Assembly (NCBI GenBank): GCA_030613665.1
Contig: JAUWLN010000001.1
Coordinates: 1 to 31,825, forward strand
From: Dehalococcoidia bacterium
GTDB taxonomy: Bacteria > Chloroflexota > Dehalococcoidia > Dehalococcoidales > RBG-16-60-22
DNA: 31,825 nucleotides
Direction: 5' to 3'
The notes below the pieces were generated by a model. The model saw only the letters and a program-made list of their open reading frames with translations. It searched no databases and was not told where the DNA came from. The position numbers and the translations under genes were made by a program. How positions within the stretch are numbered: the first letter of the stretch is position 1; every line of letters begins with the position of its first letter. This document shows positions 8,345 through 16,556 of this stretch, piece after piece.

Positions 8345-9199
8345 CTAATTGTGGATTTGCCATGACAGGATATGTGTATTCCCACCGCCTATCATTGCCT
8401 TGGTGATGATTTTAGCGGTGGTTTTACTGCTCTCCGGGTGGATTGCCGTCGCGGTAATTTCGTAAGAAGTGCCGGTTATTTCACCAACGGCACCGATGTC
8501 ATTTCTATTGGCGACCACCCAGGCATAATGGCCCTCCTGTTCTCCCGCACCGGTTATGTAGAAAATCTGAGTTTGCACCGGTTCGTCTTCGGAAACATAA
8601 GGATACGGCGGCCCGAGTTCCCAGCTCAGCAGATAAGCGCCCTGTGAATCCAGGATTTCATCCGGTTCATCTGTGGAGAGGTTTTCCGTAAAATCGGCCG
8701 CTGACCCTGCCTTATAGCTGTAGCCGATAGGAATCCTGGCCCCCACTTCCACAAGATGTATTGTGGGTGCCCCGGAGCCAGGTTGCCAGGTGACGGTAAT
8801 GGTATATTTATAGGCATTTTCTCCGCTATCCCAGGTGATATTGCCGGTAACGTCAAGGTAATCGCTGTGCTTGCCCGGCTCGATGAATTCACCGAGATAC
8901 AGCGTGTAGTTCCCACTGTCTACGGTCTGTATGTTAACCTGCATATCGTTGATATTGCCTGGCAGCTGGGTGGGAGGTGACTCGCCATTGGCCAGTGCCC
9001 ATAACGTTTCTTCCACACCGGCATCAGCGGCGTAGGTGCCCTTTGTTCCGCCCTCAAGCATTTGACTGGTTTTCGCGCTCGTGAAGGTCAGGTTCAGGCT
9101 CGGTACGATGGTCAGGCCACCGATAACCAGCATGGCTAGAACGATGGGAAAGGCTTGTCCTGCTTCACCTTTTAATATTTTCTTTAAAATCCTGAACAC
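8345..9199 (-). CDS. PilX/GspK-like pilus-associated protein lacking Glu5
   Basis: 284 residues. The N-terminus has a basic stretch, then GEAGQAFPIVLAMLVIGGLTIV, a prepilin-like hydrophobic helix, followed by the YAADAGVEETLWAL motif typical of PilX and related minor pilins. The usual glutamate at position 5 after the cleavage glycine is absent, as in GspK tip pseudopilins. The remainder is beta-rich and extracellular (Trp/Tyr/Gly/Thr-rich). Start GTG at 9199 with GGAG seven bases upstream. It may cap the pilus tip or prime assembly (inference). The product cannot be assigned to a named gene with confidence. Confidence 0.7.
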   Translation of the reverse strand: MFRILKKILKGEAGQAFPIVLAMLVIGGLTIVPSLNLTFTSAKTSQMLEGGTKGTYAADAGVEETLWALANGESPPTQLPGNINDMQVNIQTVDSGNYTLYLGEFIEPGKHSDYLDVTGNITWDSGENAYKYTITVTWQPGSGAPTIHLVEVGARIPIGYSYKAGSAADFTENLSTDEPDEILDSQGAYLLSWELGPPYPYVSEDEPVQTQIFYITGAGEQEGHYAWVVANRNDIGAVGEITGTSYEITATAIHPESSKTTAKIITKAMIGGGNTHILSWQIHN

Positions 9200-9212
9200 T
9201 GGCTTCTCTCCG

Positions 9213-9743
9213 TTAAATATTCGGTCGGTGTGTTACCCGATATTCCCTTATCTCTCTGGCCTCATCAACAAGCGAGGCGAGTTGTAACGTCAGTACCGGA
9301 GCTTGATAGTCTGCTTTACTGGTATTATCGGGGTCGCCGGGAGCATAATAAATGTGCAGGGCGATAAGGGTCTGTTCATTGGCGCCGGCGCTGCTCCAGT
9401 GACTTCGTTTCAGCTTGCCTATACCGTCGGTTAAATCCTCAAAGAAATAGGTTGCCGAGTGATATATTGCCTCGTCTTCGCTATCCCATACGGTCCAGTT
9501 GAAGACGAGGCAATCCGGCGATGTTAAATTGTCCGTTTCGATACTCTGCGCCATGCCGGCATCCCGGCTTATCCAGTACCCCGCATTCTGTACCTGGCGC
9601 ACCGCGTTCATATGAGAATTGTTCGTCTCCGTGCCCTTTAAAACCTGAAAGATAGTGATGGATGCCGCGCCGCTCACCAGCACGATAACAGCAACCGCCA
9701 CAATTAATTCGATTAACGTGTACCCTTTCTCACTGCGTATCAT
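9213..9743 (-). CDS. Type IV prepilin-like protein (PilW/GspJ-like)
   Basis: 176 residues with a classical class III prepilin leader: MIRSEKG, then YTLIELIVAVAVIVLVSGAA, including the Glu at position 5 needed for methylation and assembly. After the helix the sequence TETNNSHMNAVRQVQNAGYWISRDAGMAQ resembles PilW/PulJ-type minor pilins. Its ATG overlaps the preceding gene's stop (ATGA at 9740-9743), indicating translational coupling. It would need prepilin peptidase for export, and the only copy in the window is damaged. Confidence 0.8.
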   Translation of the reverse strand: MIRSEKGYTLIELIVAVAVIVLVSGAASITIFQVLKGTETNNSHMNAVRQVQNAGYWISRDAGMAQSIETDNLTSPDCLVFNWTVWDSEDEAIYHSATYFFEDLTDGIGKLKRSHWSSAGANEQTLIALHIYYAPGDPDNTSKADYQAPVLTLQLASLVDEAREIREYRVTHRPNI

Positions 9744-10141
9744 CGGTCGACCTTATATCCTTGAAGAAAATAAACGTCTTCGCCGGAACGTTGAATGGAC
9801 ACCGTGATTTTCTGTATGCCATCATCCGGGGTGTGCACCGGCTCTACAGACACAACTGACGAATATTGCAGATAATCCTTTCCATCAGGAATCGGCGCTG
9901 CTGAATATGAGGTGGCGTTGTATGAGTAGCTGGCGTTTTTCACCCATTCCATATGGCTCTGGGCGAGGCTTTCAGCGGTTGTCCTTTCATCAACGATGAA
10001 GACTGACTTCGAGGTTGAAGTCAGGCCATTGAGAAAGGTGACGGAGACAACTCCGAGTATGGCCAGGGCGATAGCCGTTTCCAGGAAGGTTATACCCGGT
10101 TCCCGCCGATTCAACCCCATAATTTTTTGCCAGAATCTCAT
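9740..10141 (-). CDS. Type IV prepilin-like protein (PilV/GspI-like)
   Basis: 133 residues from the ATG at 10141. The leader ends in RREPG and the mature part begins ITFLETAIALAILG, with Glu5. A short beta-rich body follows, matching PilV/GspI-size minor pilins. An upstream in-frame TTG at 10147 is less likely: AGGAAA is well placed for the ATG. It starts 13 bases after the pilC stop and overlaps the next prepilin gene by four bases. Confidence 0.8.
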   Translation of the reverse strand: MRFWQKIMGLNRREPGITFLETAIALAILGVVSVTFLNGLTSTSKSVFIVDERTTAESLAQSHMEWVKNASYSYNATSYSAAPIPDGKDYLQYSSVVSVEPVHTPDDGIQKITVSIQRSGEDVYFLQGYKVDR

Positions 10142-10154
10142 AATCAATTTCCTG

Positions 10155-11364
10155 TTAAAACTCCTGTCCGTAGATGGAATACATGGCGGAAACGAGGGGA
10201 AGGGCGATGGCGGCGATGACCAGGCCGATAATCAGCGTCATAGCCGGCTGTATCAGCGAGATGAGGGAGCGGGTCTTGTCCTCGGCTTCAGCCTCATAGC
10301 TGCGGGCAACGGCGAGCAGCGTGACATCCAGGTTGCCCGTCTCTTCGCCGACCCTCACCAGCTGCACCATCATGGGCAGGAAAAGTTTGTTTTTGGTCAT
10401 GGGATGCGAGATGCCCTCGCCTTTTATCATGTCCTGCTGGACGCCGCTGAGAGCGTCGGATAACGCCCGGTTCCGGCTGCTCTGAATGAGCAGGGGGAGG
10501 ATTTCGGTCAGGGGGAGGCCGGTGCGGAATAACAGTGACATGCTCCGGCAAAGGCGGGCTAGCTCGCTCAGGTGGATTACACTCCCGAGCACCGGCAGAC
10601 GCAGGATGAGTCTGTCCCATTTGGCCCGGCCTTTCGGCGTTTTGATATAGAAGTAGGCCAGAACCAGGACGGCCAGCGTTCCCAGCATGAGATAGGCCCA
10701 AGTATTCCTTGAGCTTTCCGGAGAGGTCAATGAGCAGCCTGGTGGATGCTGGCATCTCAACGCCCAGTGAACCGTACATGGTGCCGAACTGGGGTAAGAC
10801 AAACGTAACCAGCACGACAATAACGACGACTGTCACCACCGAGGTGATTACCGGATACATCAGTGCGTTTTTAGTCTCCTTGGTGGTGGTGACCTCCTTC
10901 TCCATATAATCAGCCACCTGGTTGAGCACCGTCTCAAGGTCTCCGCTCTGCTCTCCCACGCCTATCAATCGGCAGTAAATAGGGGAAAAGACACGGGGGT
11001 GCTTGCCCAATGCCCTGGATAGCTGGTGCCCGGCGCGCAATTCCGAAATTACGTCGTCCAGGACCTTTTTCAATGCGCGGTTGGCCGCCTGCTCCTGCAG
11101 CAGTTCCAGTGAAGCGACGATATCAATGCCAGATTCCAGAAGCATGGCCAGCTGCCGGTATATCAGGATGATATCGCTCGGCTTTACCTGGAACAGACCG
11201 GCGGTCAGCTTTTCGACATTGAGAAAGGGGATGTACGGCTTGAGGTTGATTGCCTGATAGCCGGCATAGCCGAGCAGGTCATTAGCTGCCTCTTTACTTG
11301 TGGCCGGGAGTTTACCTTTAACTATCTCTCCCTTTTCGTTATAGGCAATGTACTGGAAAACCAT
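10155..11364 (-). pseudogene. pilC: Type IV pilus inner-membrane platform protein PilC, interrupted by a frameshift
   Basis: The N-terminal frame (from ATG 11364, ribosome site GGGGAGAG) covers the first T2SSF domain through LIDLSGKLKEY. The C-terminal frame then continues WAYLMLGTLAVLVLAYFYIKTPKGR and the complete second T2SSF domain ending SIYGQEF. The switch lies at 10699-10701, where one extra base turns an expected GAATACTGGGCC into GAATACTTGGGCC on the coding strand. Removing it yields about 402 residues, the normal PilC length. PilC is the membrane rotor/platform that PilB and PilT act on. Unlike the pilD lesion, the site is not in a long homopolymer. It could be a true mutation, programmed shift or assembly error; both halves look well conserved. 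Confidence 0.85.
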
Positions 11365-11429
11365 CTGTCTCTCCCCAGAGGTGCTCCTCCTCTATCTTGG
11401 TTGCGGCGAAATTTAAATGGGGTCTGCCG

Positions 11430-12965
11430 TCAGTCTACGGAGTAGGCGTTACGGAGAACTTCGGCCGGGGTGGTGAAATTCTCCTTGACCTTCAGCATCC
11501 CGTCTTTGACTAAAGGCACCATTCCCTCCTTAATCGCCTGGTTTCTGAGTCCGGCGGCGGTGGTGCCATTGAGTAACATCATGCGTATTTCATCACTGAC
11601 CTGTAAAATCTCAAATAGCCCGCTTCGGCCATGGTATCCGGTTTGGGAGCAGGACTTGCAGCCTTTGCCGTAAAGAAACTCCTGACGGTTTTCCTCCACT
11701 TCTTTCTCGTAGCTCATCTGCTCTACGAGCGGAACCGGGGTTAGCTGGGCGCAGTCGGGACAGACCCGTCGCACCATACGCTGGGCGATGACGCCGATGA
11801 GCGCCGAAGCGACCAAAAAGGGCTCGATACCCAGGTCAAGGAGGCGGAACACCACGCCCACGGCGTCGTTGGCATGTATTGAAGACAGTACCAGGTGCCC
11901 GGTGAGCGCTGACTGGATGGCAAGGCGGGCCGTCTCGGCATCGCGTATCTCGCCGACCAGGATTACGTCAGGGTCAAGGCGTAGTATGGACCTGAGTCCG
12001 CTGGCAAAGGTGAGGCCGGCACGTGTATTTACCTGAATCTGATTGATGTCCTGAAACCGGTATTCCACGGGGTCCTCAATGGTGATAATGTTCCTTCCGG
12101 TGCAATCAAGGCAGTTCACCGAAGCGTAAAGGGTAGTGGTTTTACCGGCGCCGGTAGGGCCACTGGCCAGAAGCATGCCGTACGGAGTTTTGAGCATCTC
12201 TTCATATTTGGCCAGGCTCTGGGGCATGAAACCCAGGTCAGACAGGTTCAGGATACCCTTGGATTTGTCCAGGAGCCTTAATGCCGCCATCTCACCGTAC
12301 ACGGTGGCCACCGTGCCGACGCGGATATCCATTGACTGACCACCCCGGGTACGTACTGCGAAATGGCCATCCTGCGGGCGATGATGGTCGGCAATATTCA
12401 TATTGGCCAGAATCTTGATCTGGGAAATGAGAGGGGTAGCCGTTGCCAGGGGCAAAGACAGCGTGTTATGAAGCGTGCCGCCGATGCGGTAACGTACCAG
12501 CAGCTTATCTTCCTGGGGTTGGAGATGTATGTCGGAGGCGCGAGCCTTAGCCGCCTCGTCGATGATAAGGGTAAGCGCCTTGGCCACCGGGGCATCGGTT
12601 ACCGTGTCCAGCTTGGCCGGCGCCTCGATTTCTCCGATTTCCTGCGAGATGCTGGAAATCTGCTTTTCAATCTCCTCATAGGACTGGTAGTTGAAATCAA
12701 TGGCATCCTGGACTTCTGCGGCACTGGCCTTCACCGGCACGATGTGCATATGGCTCCGCGCGGCCAGAGCCTCCAGCGCTATGATGTCGGAGGGGTTGAC
12801 CATGGCGACATGAAGCACGTTACCGCTTATTTCCAGAGGAATGGCAGAATGCTTCCTCGCCATAGTTTCTGGTATAAGGCGCAACGCTTCGGATTGAATC
12901 AGGTGCTTGCGAAGCCTGGTCCGTGGCGTCTCGGTTTGTGGTTCGGTAACAGATGTATCAGGCAT
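11430..12965 (-). CDS. pilB: Type IV pilus extension ATPase PilB / GspE
   Basis: 511 residues. An N-terminal GspE/MshE-like domain (about 1-105) is followed by the ATPase: Walker A GPTGAGKTT (269-277), Asp box IEDPVEY, Walker B DPDVILVGEIRD, His box SSIHANDA, and the zinc cysteines CPDC (402-405) and CKSC (436-439) characteristic of PilB/GspE rather than PilT. It powers pilin polymerisation through PilC. ATG at 12965; GGGAG lies somewhat far (12 bases). It is the first gene of the pilus cluster, 65 bases ahead of pilC, behind a promoter at 13015-13043. Confidence 0.94.
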   Translation of the reverse strand: MPDTSVTEPQTETPRTRLRKHLIQSEALRLIPETMARKHSAIPLEISGNVLHVAMVNPSDIIALEALAARSHMHIVPVKASAAEVQDAIDFNYQSYEEIEKQISSISQEIGEIEAPAKLDTVTDAPVAKALTLIIDEAAKARASDIHLQPQEDKLLVRYRIGGTLHNTLSLPLATATPLISQIKILANMNIADHHRPQDGHFAVRTRGGQSMDIRVGTVATVYGEMAALRLLDKSKGILNLSDLGFMPQSLAKYEEMLKTPYGMLLASGPTGAGKTTTLYASVNCLDCTGRNIITIEDPVEYRFQDINQIQVNTRAGLTFASGLRSILRLDPDVILVGEIRDAETARLAIQSALTGHLVLSSIHANDAVGVVFRLLDLGIEPFLVASALIGVIAQRMVRRVCPDCAQLTPVPLVEQMSYEKEVEENRQEFLYGKGCKSCSQTGYHGRSGLFEILQVSDEIRMMLLNGTTAAGLRNQAIKEGMVPLVKDGMLKVKENFTTPAEVLRNAYSVD

Positions 12966-13014
12966 AAAATGCTAATTCTCCCGTCCGTCATTATTAATCC
13001 AGGTCACAGGAGTA

Positions 13015-13043
13015 ATCTTATCTAGCCGAGTGGCAGTTGACAA
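13015..13043 (-). promoter_or_regulatory. Promoter of the pilus operon
   Basis: Minus strand TTGTCA (13038-13043), 17-base spacer, TAAGAT (13015-13020). The predicted start near 13008 leaves about a 42-base leader before the pilB ATG. One mismatch in the -35 and two in the -10. Confidence 0.5.
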
Positions 13044-13135
13044 TAGCTCTTTGGTCATAGGTAATAAGACTTGCTCCGCCTTTTTATCCTTCATAGACAA
13101 AGAGGATACAGTTGAGAGGTTAAATAGAAGGTAAA

Positions 13136-13176
13136 AATACGGGTCAATTTTCTTAAGATTTTCTAAAACCCGTATT
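13136..13176. repeat. 9-bp inverted repeat upstream of pilB promoter
   Basis: AATACGGGT (13136-13144) and ACCCGTATT (13168-13176) are perfect inverted copies around a 23-base A/T-rich spacer. The position about 95 bases upstream of the pilB -35 box would suit an operator; alternatively it is the stem of a plus-strand hairpin followed by a seven-T run near 13186. Confidence 0.55.
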
Positions 13177-13204
13177 CCGGGGAGGTTTTTTTGGAGACGG
13201 GGTG

Positions 13205-13248
13205 TTAATAATAAAGAGGCAGGAGAGAGGCAATGCCCTTCTCCTGCC
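13205..13248 (-). terminator. Intrinsic terminator after the hyi-garR operon
   Basis: Minus strand: a perfect 9-bp GC-rich stem (13240-13248 with 13218-13226; GGCAGGAGA/TCTCCTGCC) followed by TCTTTATTATTAA. It lies about 30 bases beyond the garR stop. Confidence 0.75.
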
Positions 13249-13276
13249 CTTCTGTCTTAATTAAGAATCAGTTTGC

Positions 13277-14167
13277 TTATTTGCCAGCGACCTTGTGGTC
13301 GGCCAGCTTCTCCAGTGCCAGCACCAGAGCAGAATGGTCTAGGTCGCTATCGCCCTGGGCCGCGAGGGCGTTGAAAAGTTCCTGGGCTACGGCGCAACCC
13401 GGCAGGCTCATTCCCAGACTGCGGGCGCCCTGCAGGGCATTGTTCAGGTCCTTCTGCTGGTGGCGGATGCGGAAGCCCGGCTGGAAGGTGCGCTCAATAA
13501 TCCGCTTTCCGTGCAGGTCCATGATGCGGCTCTGCGCGAAGCCACCGAGCAGCGCCTCCCTTACTTTGGCCGGGTCGGCGCCCGCCTTGGAGGCGAAAAG
13601 CAGAGCTTCACTGATGGCCATGATGGTCTCGCCAACCACAATCTGGTTGGCCACTTTGCAGGTCTGACCGTCGCCGTTGCCGCCGATGTAGACTATGTTC
13701 TTGCCCATAAGCTCGAAGTAGGGCTTGATTTTTTCAAATACTTCCGGCTTACCGCCGACCATGATGGACAGGGTAGCGTTCTCCGCGCCAACCTGCCCGC
13801 CGGAAACCGGAGCATCCAGCATTTCCGCGCCCTTTTCCGCCAGCTTCTTGGCGAACTCCTTGGTGGCAATCGGGGAGATGGAGCTCATATCCACGACAAT
13901 CGAGCCTGATTTAACGCCTTCGCTGACGCCGTTTTTACCGAAGAGGGCGGTTTCCACGTCTGGCGTATCCGGCACCATCACGAAGACAATGTCTGATTTC
14001 TCGGCGACCTCTTTGCAGGTGCCGCAGGCAACGGCCCCCTTGCCCGCCAGTTCTTTGACCGGCGCATCAACCACGTCATAAATGTGAATCGTGTTGCCCT
14101 CCTCCATCAAATGACTGGCCATCGGTTTGCCCATTATGCCTACGCCAATGAATCCAAGATTTGCCAT
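13277..14167 (-). CDS. garR: 2-hydroxy-3-oxopropionate (tartronate semialdehyde) reductase family protein
   Basis: 296-residue NAD(P)-dependent beta-hydroxyacid dehydrogenase. The N-terminal Rossmann motif GFIGVGIMGKPMA begins at residue 5; the substrate signature DAPVSGGQVGAENATLSIM and the catalytic lysine region GQTCKVANQIVVG are intact. The family also contains 3-hydroxyisobutyrate dehydrogenases, but the gene directly follows hydroxypyruvate isomerase (30 bases apart), the classic neighbour of tartronate semialdehyde reductase, so reduction of tartronate semialdehyde to D-glycerate is favoured. Ribosome site AGGAGG-like sequence precedes the ATG at 14167. No glyoxylate carboligase is present in the window. 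Confidence 0.85.
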   Translation of the reverse strand: MANLGFIGVGIMGKPMASHLMEEGNTIHIYDVVDAPVKELAGKGAVACGTCKEVAEKSDIVFVMVPDTPDVETALFGKNGVSEGVKSGSIVVDMSSISPIATKEFAKKLAEKGAEMLDAPVSGGQVGAENATLSIMVGGKPEVFEKIKPYFELMGKNIVYIGGNGDGQTCKVANQIVVGETIMAISEALLFASKAGADPAKVREALLGGFAQSRIMDLHGKRIIERTFQPGFRIRHQQKDLNNALQGARSLGMSLPGCAVAQELFNALAAQGDSDLDHSALVLALEKLADHKVAGK

Positions 14168-14197
14168 AATATCTTTCCTCCTTTTATTTAAAGATAA

Positions 14198-14974
14198 TTA
14201 AAGATAAGGCTTGACCCATCCCAGGCCATCCTCAGTAACGCCGGACGGCTTGTATTCGCAGCCTATCCAGCCGGTGTATCCTGCCTCATCAATGCATTTG
14301 AAGAGATTGGGGAAGTCAATCTCGCCGGTGCCCGGCTCATGCCTGCCCGGCGCATCGGCAAGCTGAATGTGACCGATACGGTCTATGTTCTCCTGAATGG
14401 TTTTGGCCAGGTCACCCTCCATGATTTGCATGTGGTAGATGTCATACTGGAGGTAGAGGTTCGGATGACCGACTTCATCGAATAGCTTGAGCGCGTCCTG
14501 CGTGCCGACGAGGTAGAAACCGGGGACGTCTTTATCGTTGAGAGCTTCCACCACGCACGTAAGGCCCGCTTTCTGCAGGGCATCGGCGGCGAATTTCAGG
14601 TTGCTTACCAGGGTCTGGCGCACTTTGTCCGCCGGCGCATCTTTGGGGGTAAGGCCGACCAGGCAGTTTACGCGGGGGCATTTCAGCGCTCTGGCGTATT
14701 CAATGGCTTTCCCCACTCCCTCCTGGAACTCGCTCTCCCGGCCCGGCAGGCAGGCGGTGCCGCGCTCCCCGGCCGCCCAGTTTCCCGCCGGTATATTGTG
14801 CAGTATATATTCCAGGCCTAGTTTGTCCAGTTTGGCGGCGATTTCTTCCCTGGGCAATTCGTAGGGGAACTGGCATTCCACCGCTTTGAAGCCGGCTTTG
14901 GCGGCACTTTCAAAACGGTTCCCGAAACCGACTTCGGTGAAAAGCATGCTTAAATTGGCACAGAACTTGGGCAT
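14198..14974 (-). CDS. hyi: Hydroxypyruvate isomerase
   Basis: 258-residue TIM-barrel sugar isomerase of the AP-endonuclease-2-like superfamily, interconverting hydroxypyruvate and tartronate semialdehyde. Diagnostic pieces are FCANLSMLFTEVGF at the N-terminus, GKAIEYARALKCPRVNCLVG, and the metal/catalytic residues in VEALND, LQYDIYHMQ, HIQLADAPGRHEPG and IGCEYKP. The ATG at 14974 has GAGAGGAGAGG ahead and a promoter at 15035-15063. With garR it forms a two-gene operon ended by a terminator. Length and motifs are normal for Hyi. Confidence 0.92.
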   Translation of the reverse strand: MPKFCANLSMLFTEVGFGNRFESAAKAGFKAVECQFPYELPREEIAAKLDKLGLEYILHNIPAGNWAAGERGTACLPGRESEFQEGVGKAIEYARALKCPRVNCLVGLTPKDAPADKVRQTLVSNLKFAADALQKAGLTCVVEALNDKDVPGFYLVGTQDALKLFDEVGHPNLYLQYDIYHMQIMEGDLAKTIQENIDRIGHIQLADAPGRHEPGTGEIDFPNLFKCIDEAGYTGWIGCEYKPSGVTEDGLGWVKPYL

Positions 14975-15034
14975 AATAACCTCTCCTCTCGATGGCGTTT
15001 TATGGCGGCTGTATTTTCAGATTGTACAAAGAGG

Positions 15035-15063
15035 ATTATAGTCGAATGCAACACAGGTTGCAA
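15035..15063 (-). promoter_or_regulatory. Promoter of the hyi-garR operon
   Basis: Minus strand TTGCAA (15058-15063), 17-base spacer, perfect TATAAT (15035-15040). Predicted start near 15028, about 54 bases before the hyi ATG. Confidence 0.7.
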
Positions 15064-15112
15064 GGGCAAGTGCCGGCAAATCTGATAATCTCTAAAAATA
15101 GAAATAGACAGT

Positions 15113-15784
15113 CTATTTTACCCTGACCACTATGATAATATCTCCCGGCTGGCCGTCGGTTACCTGACGGGCGTTGCGCAGTTTCACCCTGGAGCCGTTC
15201 CTTACCCCGGCGGGAATTTTCACCCTGAGCTTTTTCCCCCTCCGAACCAGGTCCTTTTCCAGTCCTTGAGCGGCCTGCTCTCCGGTGATGGCCACCTCAT
15301 AGCGCACTTCGGGGCGGCGCGCCGGTTGTGGCTTTGGCTGGCCAAATATCTCCTCCAGGTTGATGCCGCCCGGCGCCTCGAAGCGTACCCGTCTCCGGCC
15401 GCCGGAGCCTCGACTGAAAGTGCGGAAGGAGCATCCTCTGCCTTTGGACATATCGCCGAAGATATTGTTCAGGAAATCAAAGCCCAGGCCGGAGCCGCGG
15501 AAGTCCTTCATCAGGTCTTCAAAGGTGGTGCGGGTAAAAGGGCTGCCGAAGATGTCGCCGATGTTGCCGACGGTGCCGAACTGGTCGTACTGCTGCCGCT
15601 TCTGCGGGTCACCGAGAACGCCGAAGGCTTCATTGATTTCCTTGAACTTATCGTTGGCCCACTGCTCCTTGCCCGGGTTGCGGTCGGGATGGAACTGCAT
15701 CGCCAGCTTTCGATATACTTTCTTTATCTGCTCTTGGCGGGCAGTTTTCGGCACGACAAGAATCTGGTAGTAGTCCTTTGCCAT
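15113..15784 (-). CDS. Short DnaJ-family co-chaperone without zinc finger (CbpA/DnaJ-like)
   Basis: 223 residues. The J domain (residues ~1-70) has the HPD motif in MQFHPDRNPGK and stimulates a DnaK-type ATPase. A Gly/Phe-rich linker follows (GSPFTRTTFEDLMKDFRGSGLGF, then GRGCSFRTFSRGSGGRR). There are no CxxCxGxG zinc repeats, and only one C-terminal substrate-binding beta domain is present (RYEVAITGEQAAQGLEKDL to VVRVK), so it is shorter than DnaJ (about 375) or CbpA (about 305). Start ATG at 15784, with a weak ribosome site. Divergent from the 15892 gene, with a shared 107-base upstream region. Confidence 0.88.
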   Translation of the reverse strand: MAKDYYQILVVPKTARQEQIKKVYRKLAMQFHPDRNPGKEQWANDKFKEINEAFGVLGDPQKRQQYDQFGTVGNIGDIFGSPFTRTTFEDLMKDFRGSGLGFDFLNNIFGDMSKGRGCSFRTFSRGSGGRRRVRFEAPGGINLEEIFGQPKPQPARRPEVRYEVAITGEQAAQGLEKDLVRRGKKLRVKIPAGVRNGSRVKLRNARQVTDGQPGDIIIVVRVK

Positions 15785-15793
15785 AGCTTATTA

Positions 15794-15822
15794 TTTACCT
15801 GTCCCGAGAGTATAAGTATATC
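15794..15822 (+). promoter_or_regulatory. Weak candidate promoter for the 15892 gene
   Basis: TTTACC (15794-15799), 17-base spacer, TATATC (15817-15822), each two mismatches from consensus. It lies in the divergent intergenic region; no strong alternative was seen. Confidence 0.3.
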
Positions 15823-15891
15823 ACAGCACGAGACTCTTGTTCAGGGTGGGGGCAGGGGGTAGAATGGGGTAGAGAGAAAGGACGGTGCACC

Positions 15892-16527
15892 ATGGCAGAG
15901 CAACTGGGTAAGATTGAGAAACCGGAAGCGAAAGAGTTCACCAGCAAGAAGAAGCTTTACCTCGTTCCGCTGCTTTTCTCGGGGGAAAATGCGCCGGAAG
16001 ATTATGCGGATAAGTACCGGCGCTACTGGCAGCAGGTCGGCGAGCATGTGGCGAACCTCGAGGAGAAGCTTGGTAAGGTGGGGCATATATATCACGAAGC
16101 GGTCTACGAGGCGGGCAAGAGCGGTTTCGAGGCAATGCAAAAACTGAATGCGGATAGCAGCCGAATCGCCGGGGAGAAAAGCGAGGGTGGCGCCCTGATT
16201 GAGGCGATTGAGGATAAAGCCCTGGCCGAGGAAAGCATGGACTGGGAGAGGTTTATCCTCATGGGCTTTCTCAGCCAGAAGGTGGCGCAGCAGGTCTCGG
16301 AACTGTATATCGAAGCGCTGCGCAAGCGCTACGAGCATATCGCCAGGCAGATTGGGGAGACACTCGGGGCGGACGAAGCAGGGCTGCTCTTCATCCGGGA
16401 AGGCCATATGGTGCAGTTCCCTGAAGATATAGAAGTGTTCAGCGTGGCACCGCCGACACTCGACGAAATTCACCGCTGGCAGCGGGAGCAACTGTCGGGA
16501 GGGAAGAAAGACGAGCCGGAAAAATAA
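15892..16527 (+). CDS. Unrecognised 211-residue cytoplasmic protein
   Basis: I do not recognise a family. The protein has no signal peptide or membrane helix, is rich in charged and helix-forming residues, and begins with a lysine/glutamate-rich tail before KKLYLVPLLFSGE. A likely helical core includes DKYRRYWQQVGEHVANLEEKLGK, GHIYHEAVYEAG and, later, MGFLSQKVAQQVSELYIEALRKRYEHIARQIG. A conserved-looking patch AGLLFIREGHMVQFPEDIEVFSVAPP and a charged tail end it. The ATG at 15892 is preceded by GAGAAAGGACGGTGCACC. A long open frame on the opposite strand is codon-bias shadow. The MFS transporter follows after 29 bases, so co-transcription is possible. Coding status looks secure; function unknown. 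Confidence 0.8.
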   Translation: MAEQLGKIEKPEAKEFTSKKKLYLVPLLFSGENAPEDYADKYRRYWQQVGEHVANLEEKLGKVGHIYHEAVYEAGKSGFEAMQKLNADSSRIAGEKSEGGALIEAIEDKALAEESMDWERFILMGFLSQKVAQQVSELYIEALRKRYEHIARQIGETLGADEAGLLFIREGHMVQFPEDIEVFSVAPPTLDEIHRWQREQLSGGKKDEPEK

Positions 16528-16556
16528 TCGCATTAACTATTTCCTGACCTGGTAAC

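Larger units (their letters stand above)
12966..13276. other. Intergenic region between garR terminator and pilB
   Basis: This 311-base stretch has no convincing gene. It holds, from right to left on the minus strand, the garR terminator (13205-13248), a 9-bp inverted repeat (13136-13176) and the pilB promoter (13015-13043). Confidence 0.8.

Noticed and set aside
13037..13067. Plus-strand TTGACA with TAATAA 19 bases away
   Set aside because: There is no plus-strand gene downstream, and the box overlaps the better minus-strand pilB -35.
15841..16533. 230-residue minus-strand open frame opposite the unknown gene at 15892
   Set aside because: It is almost exactly antisense to a frame with a better ribosome site and ordinary composition; its translation is Phe/Leu/Pro/His-rich without any recognisable motif.
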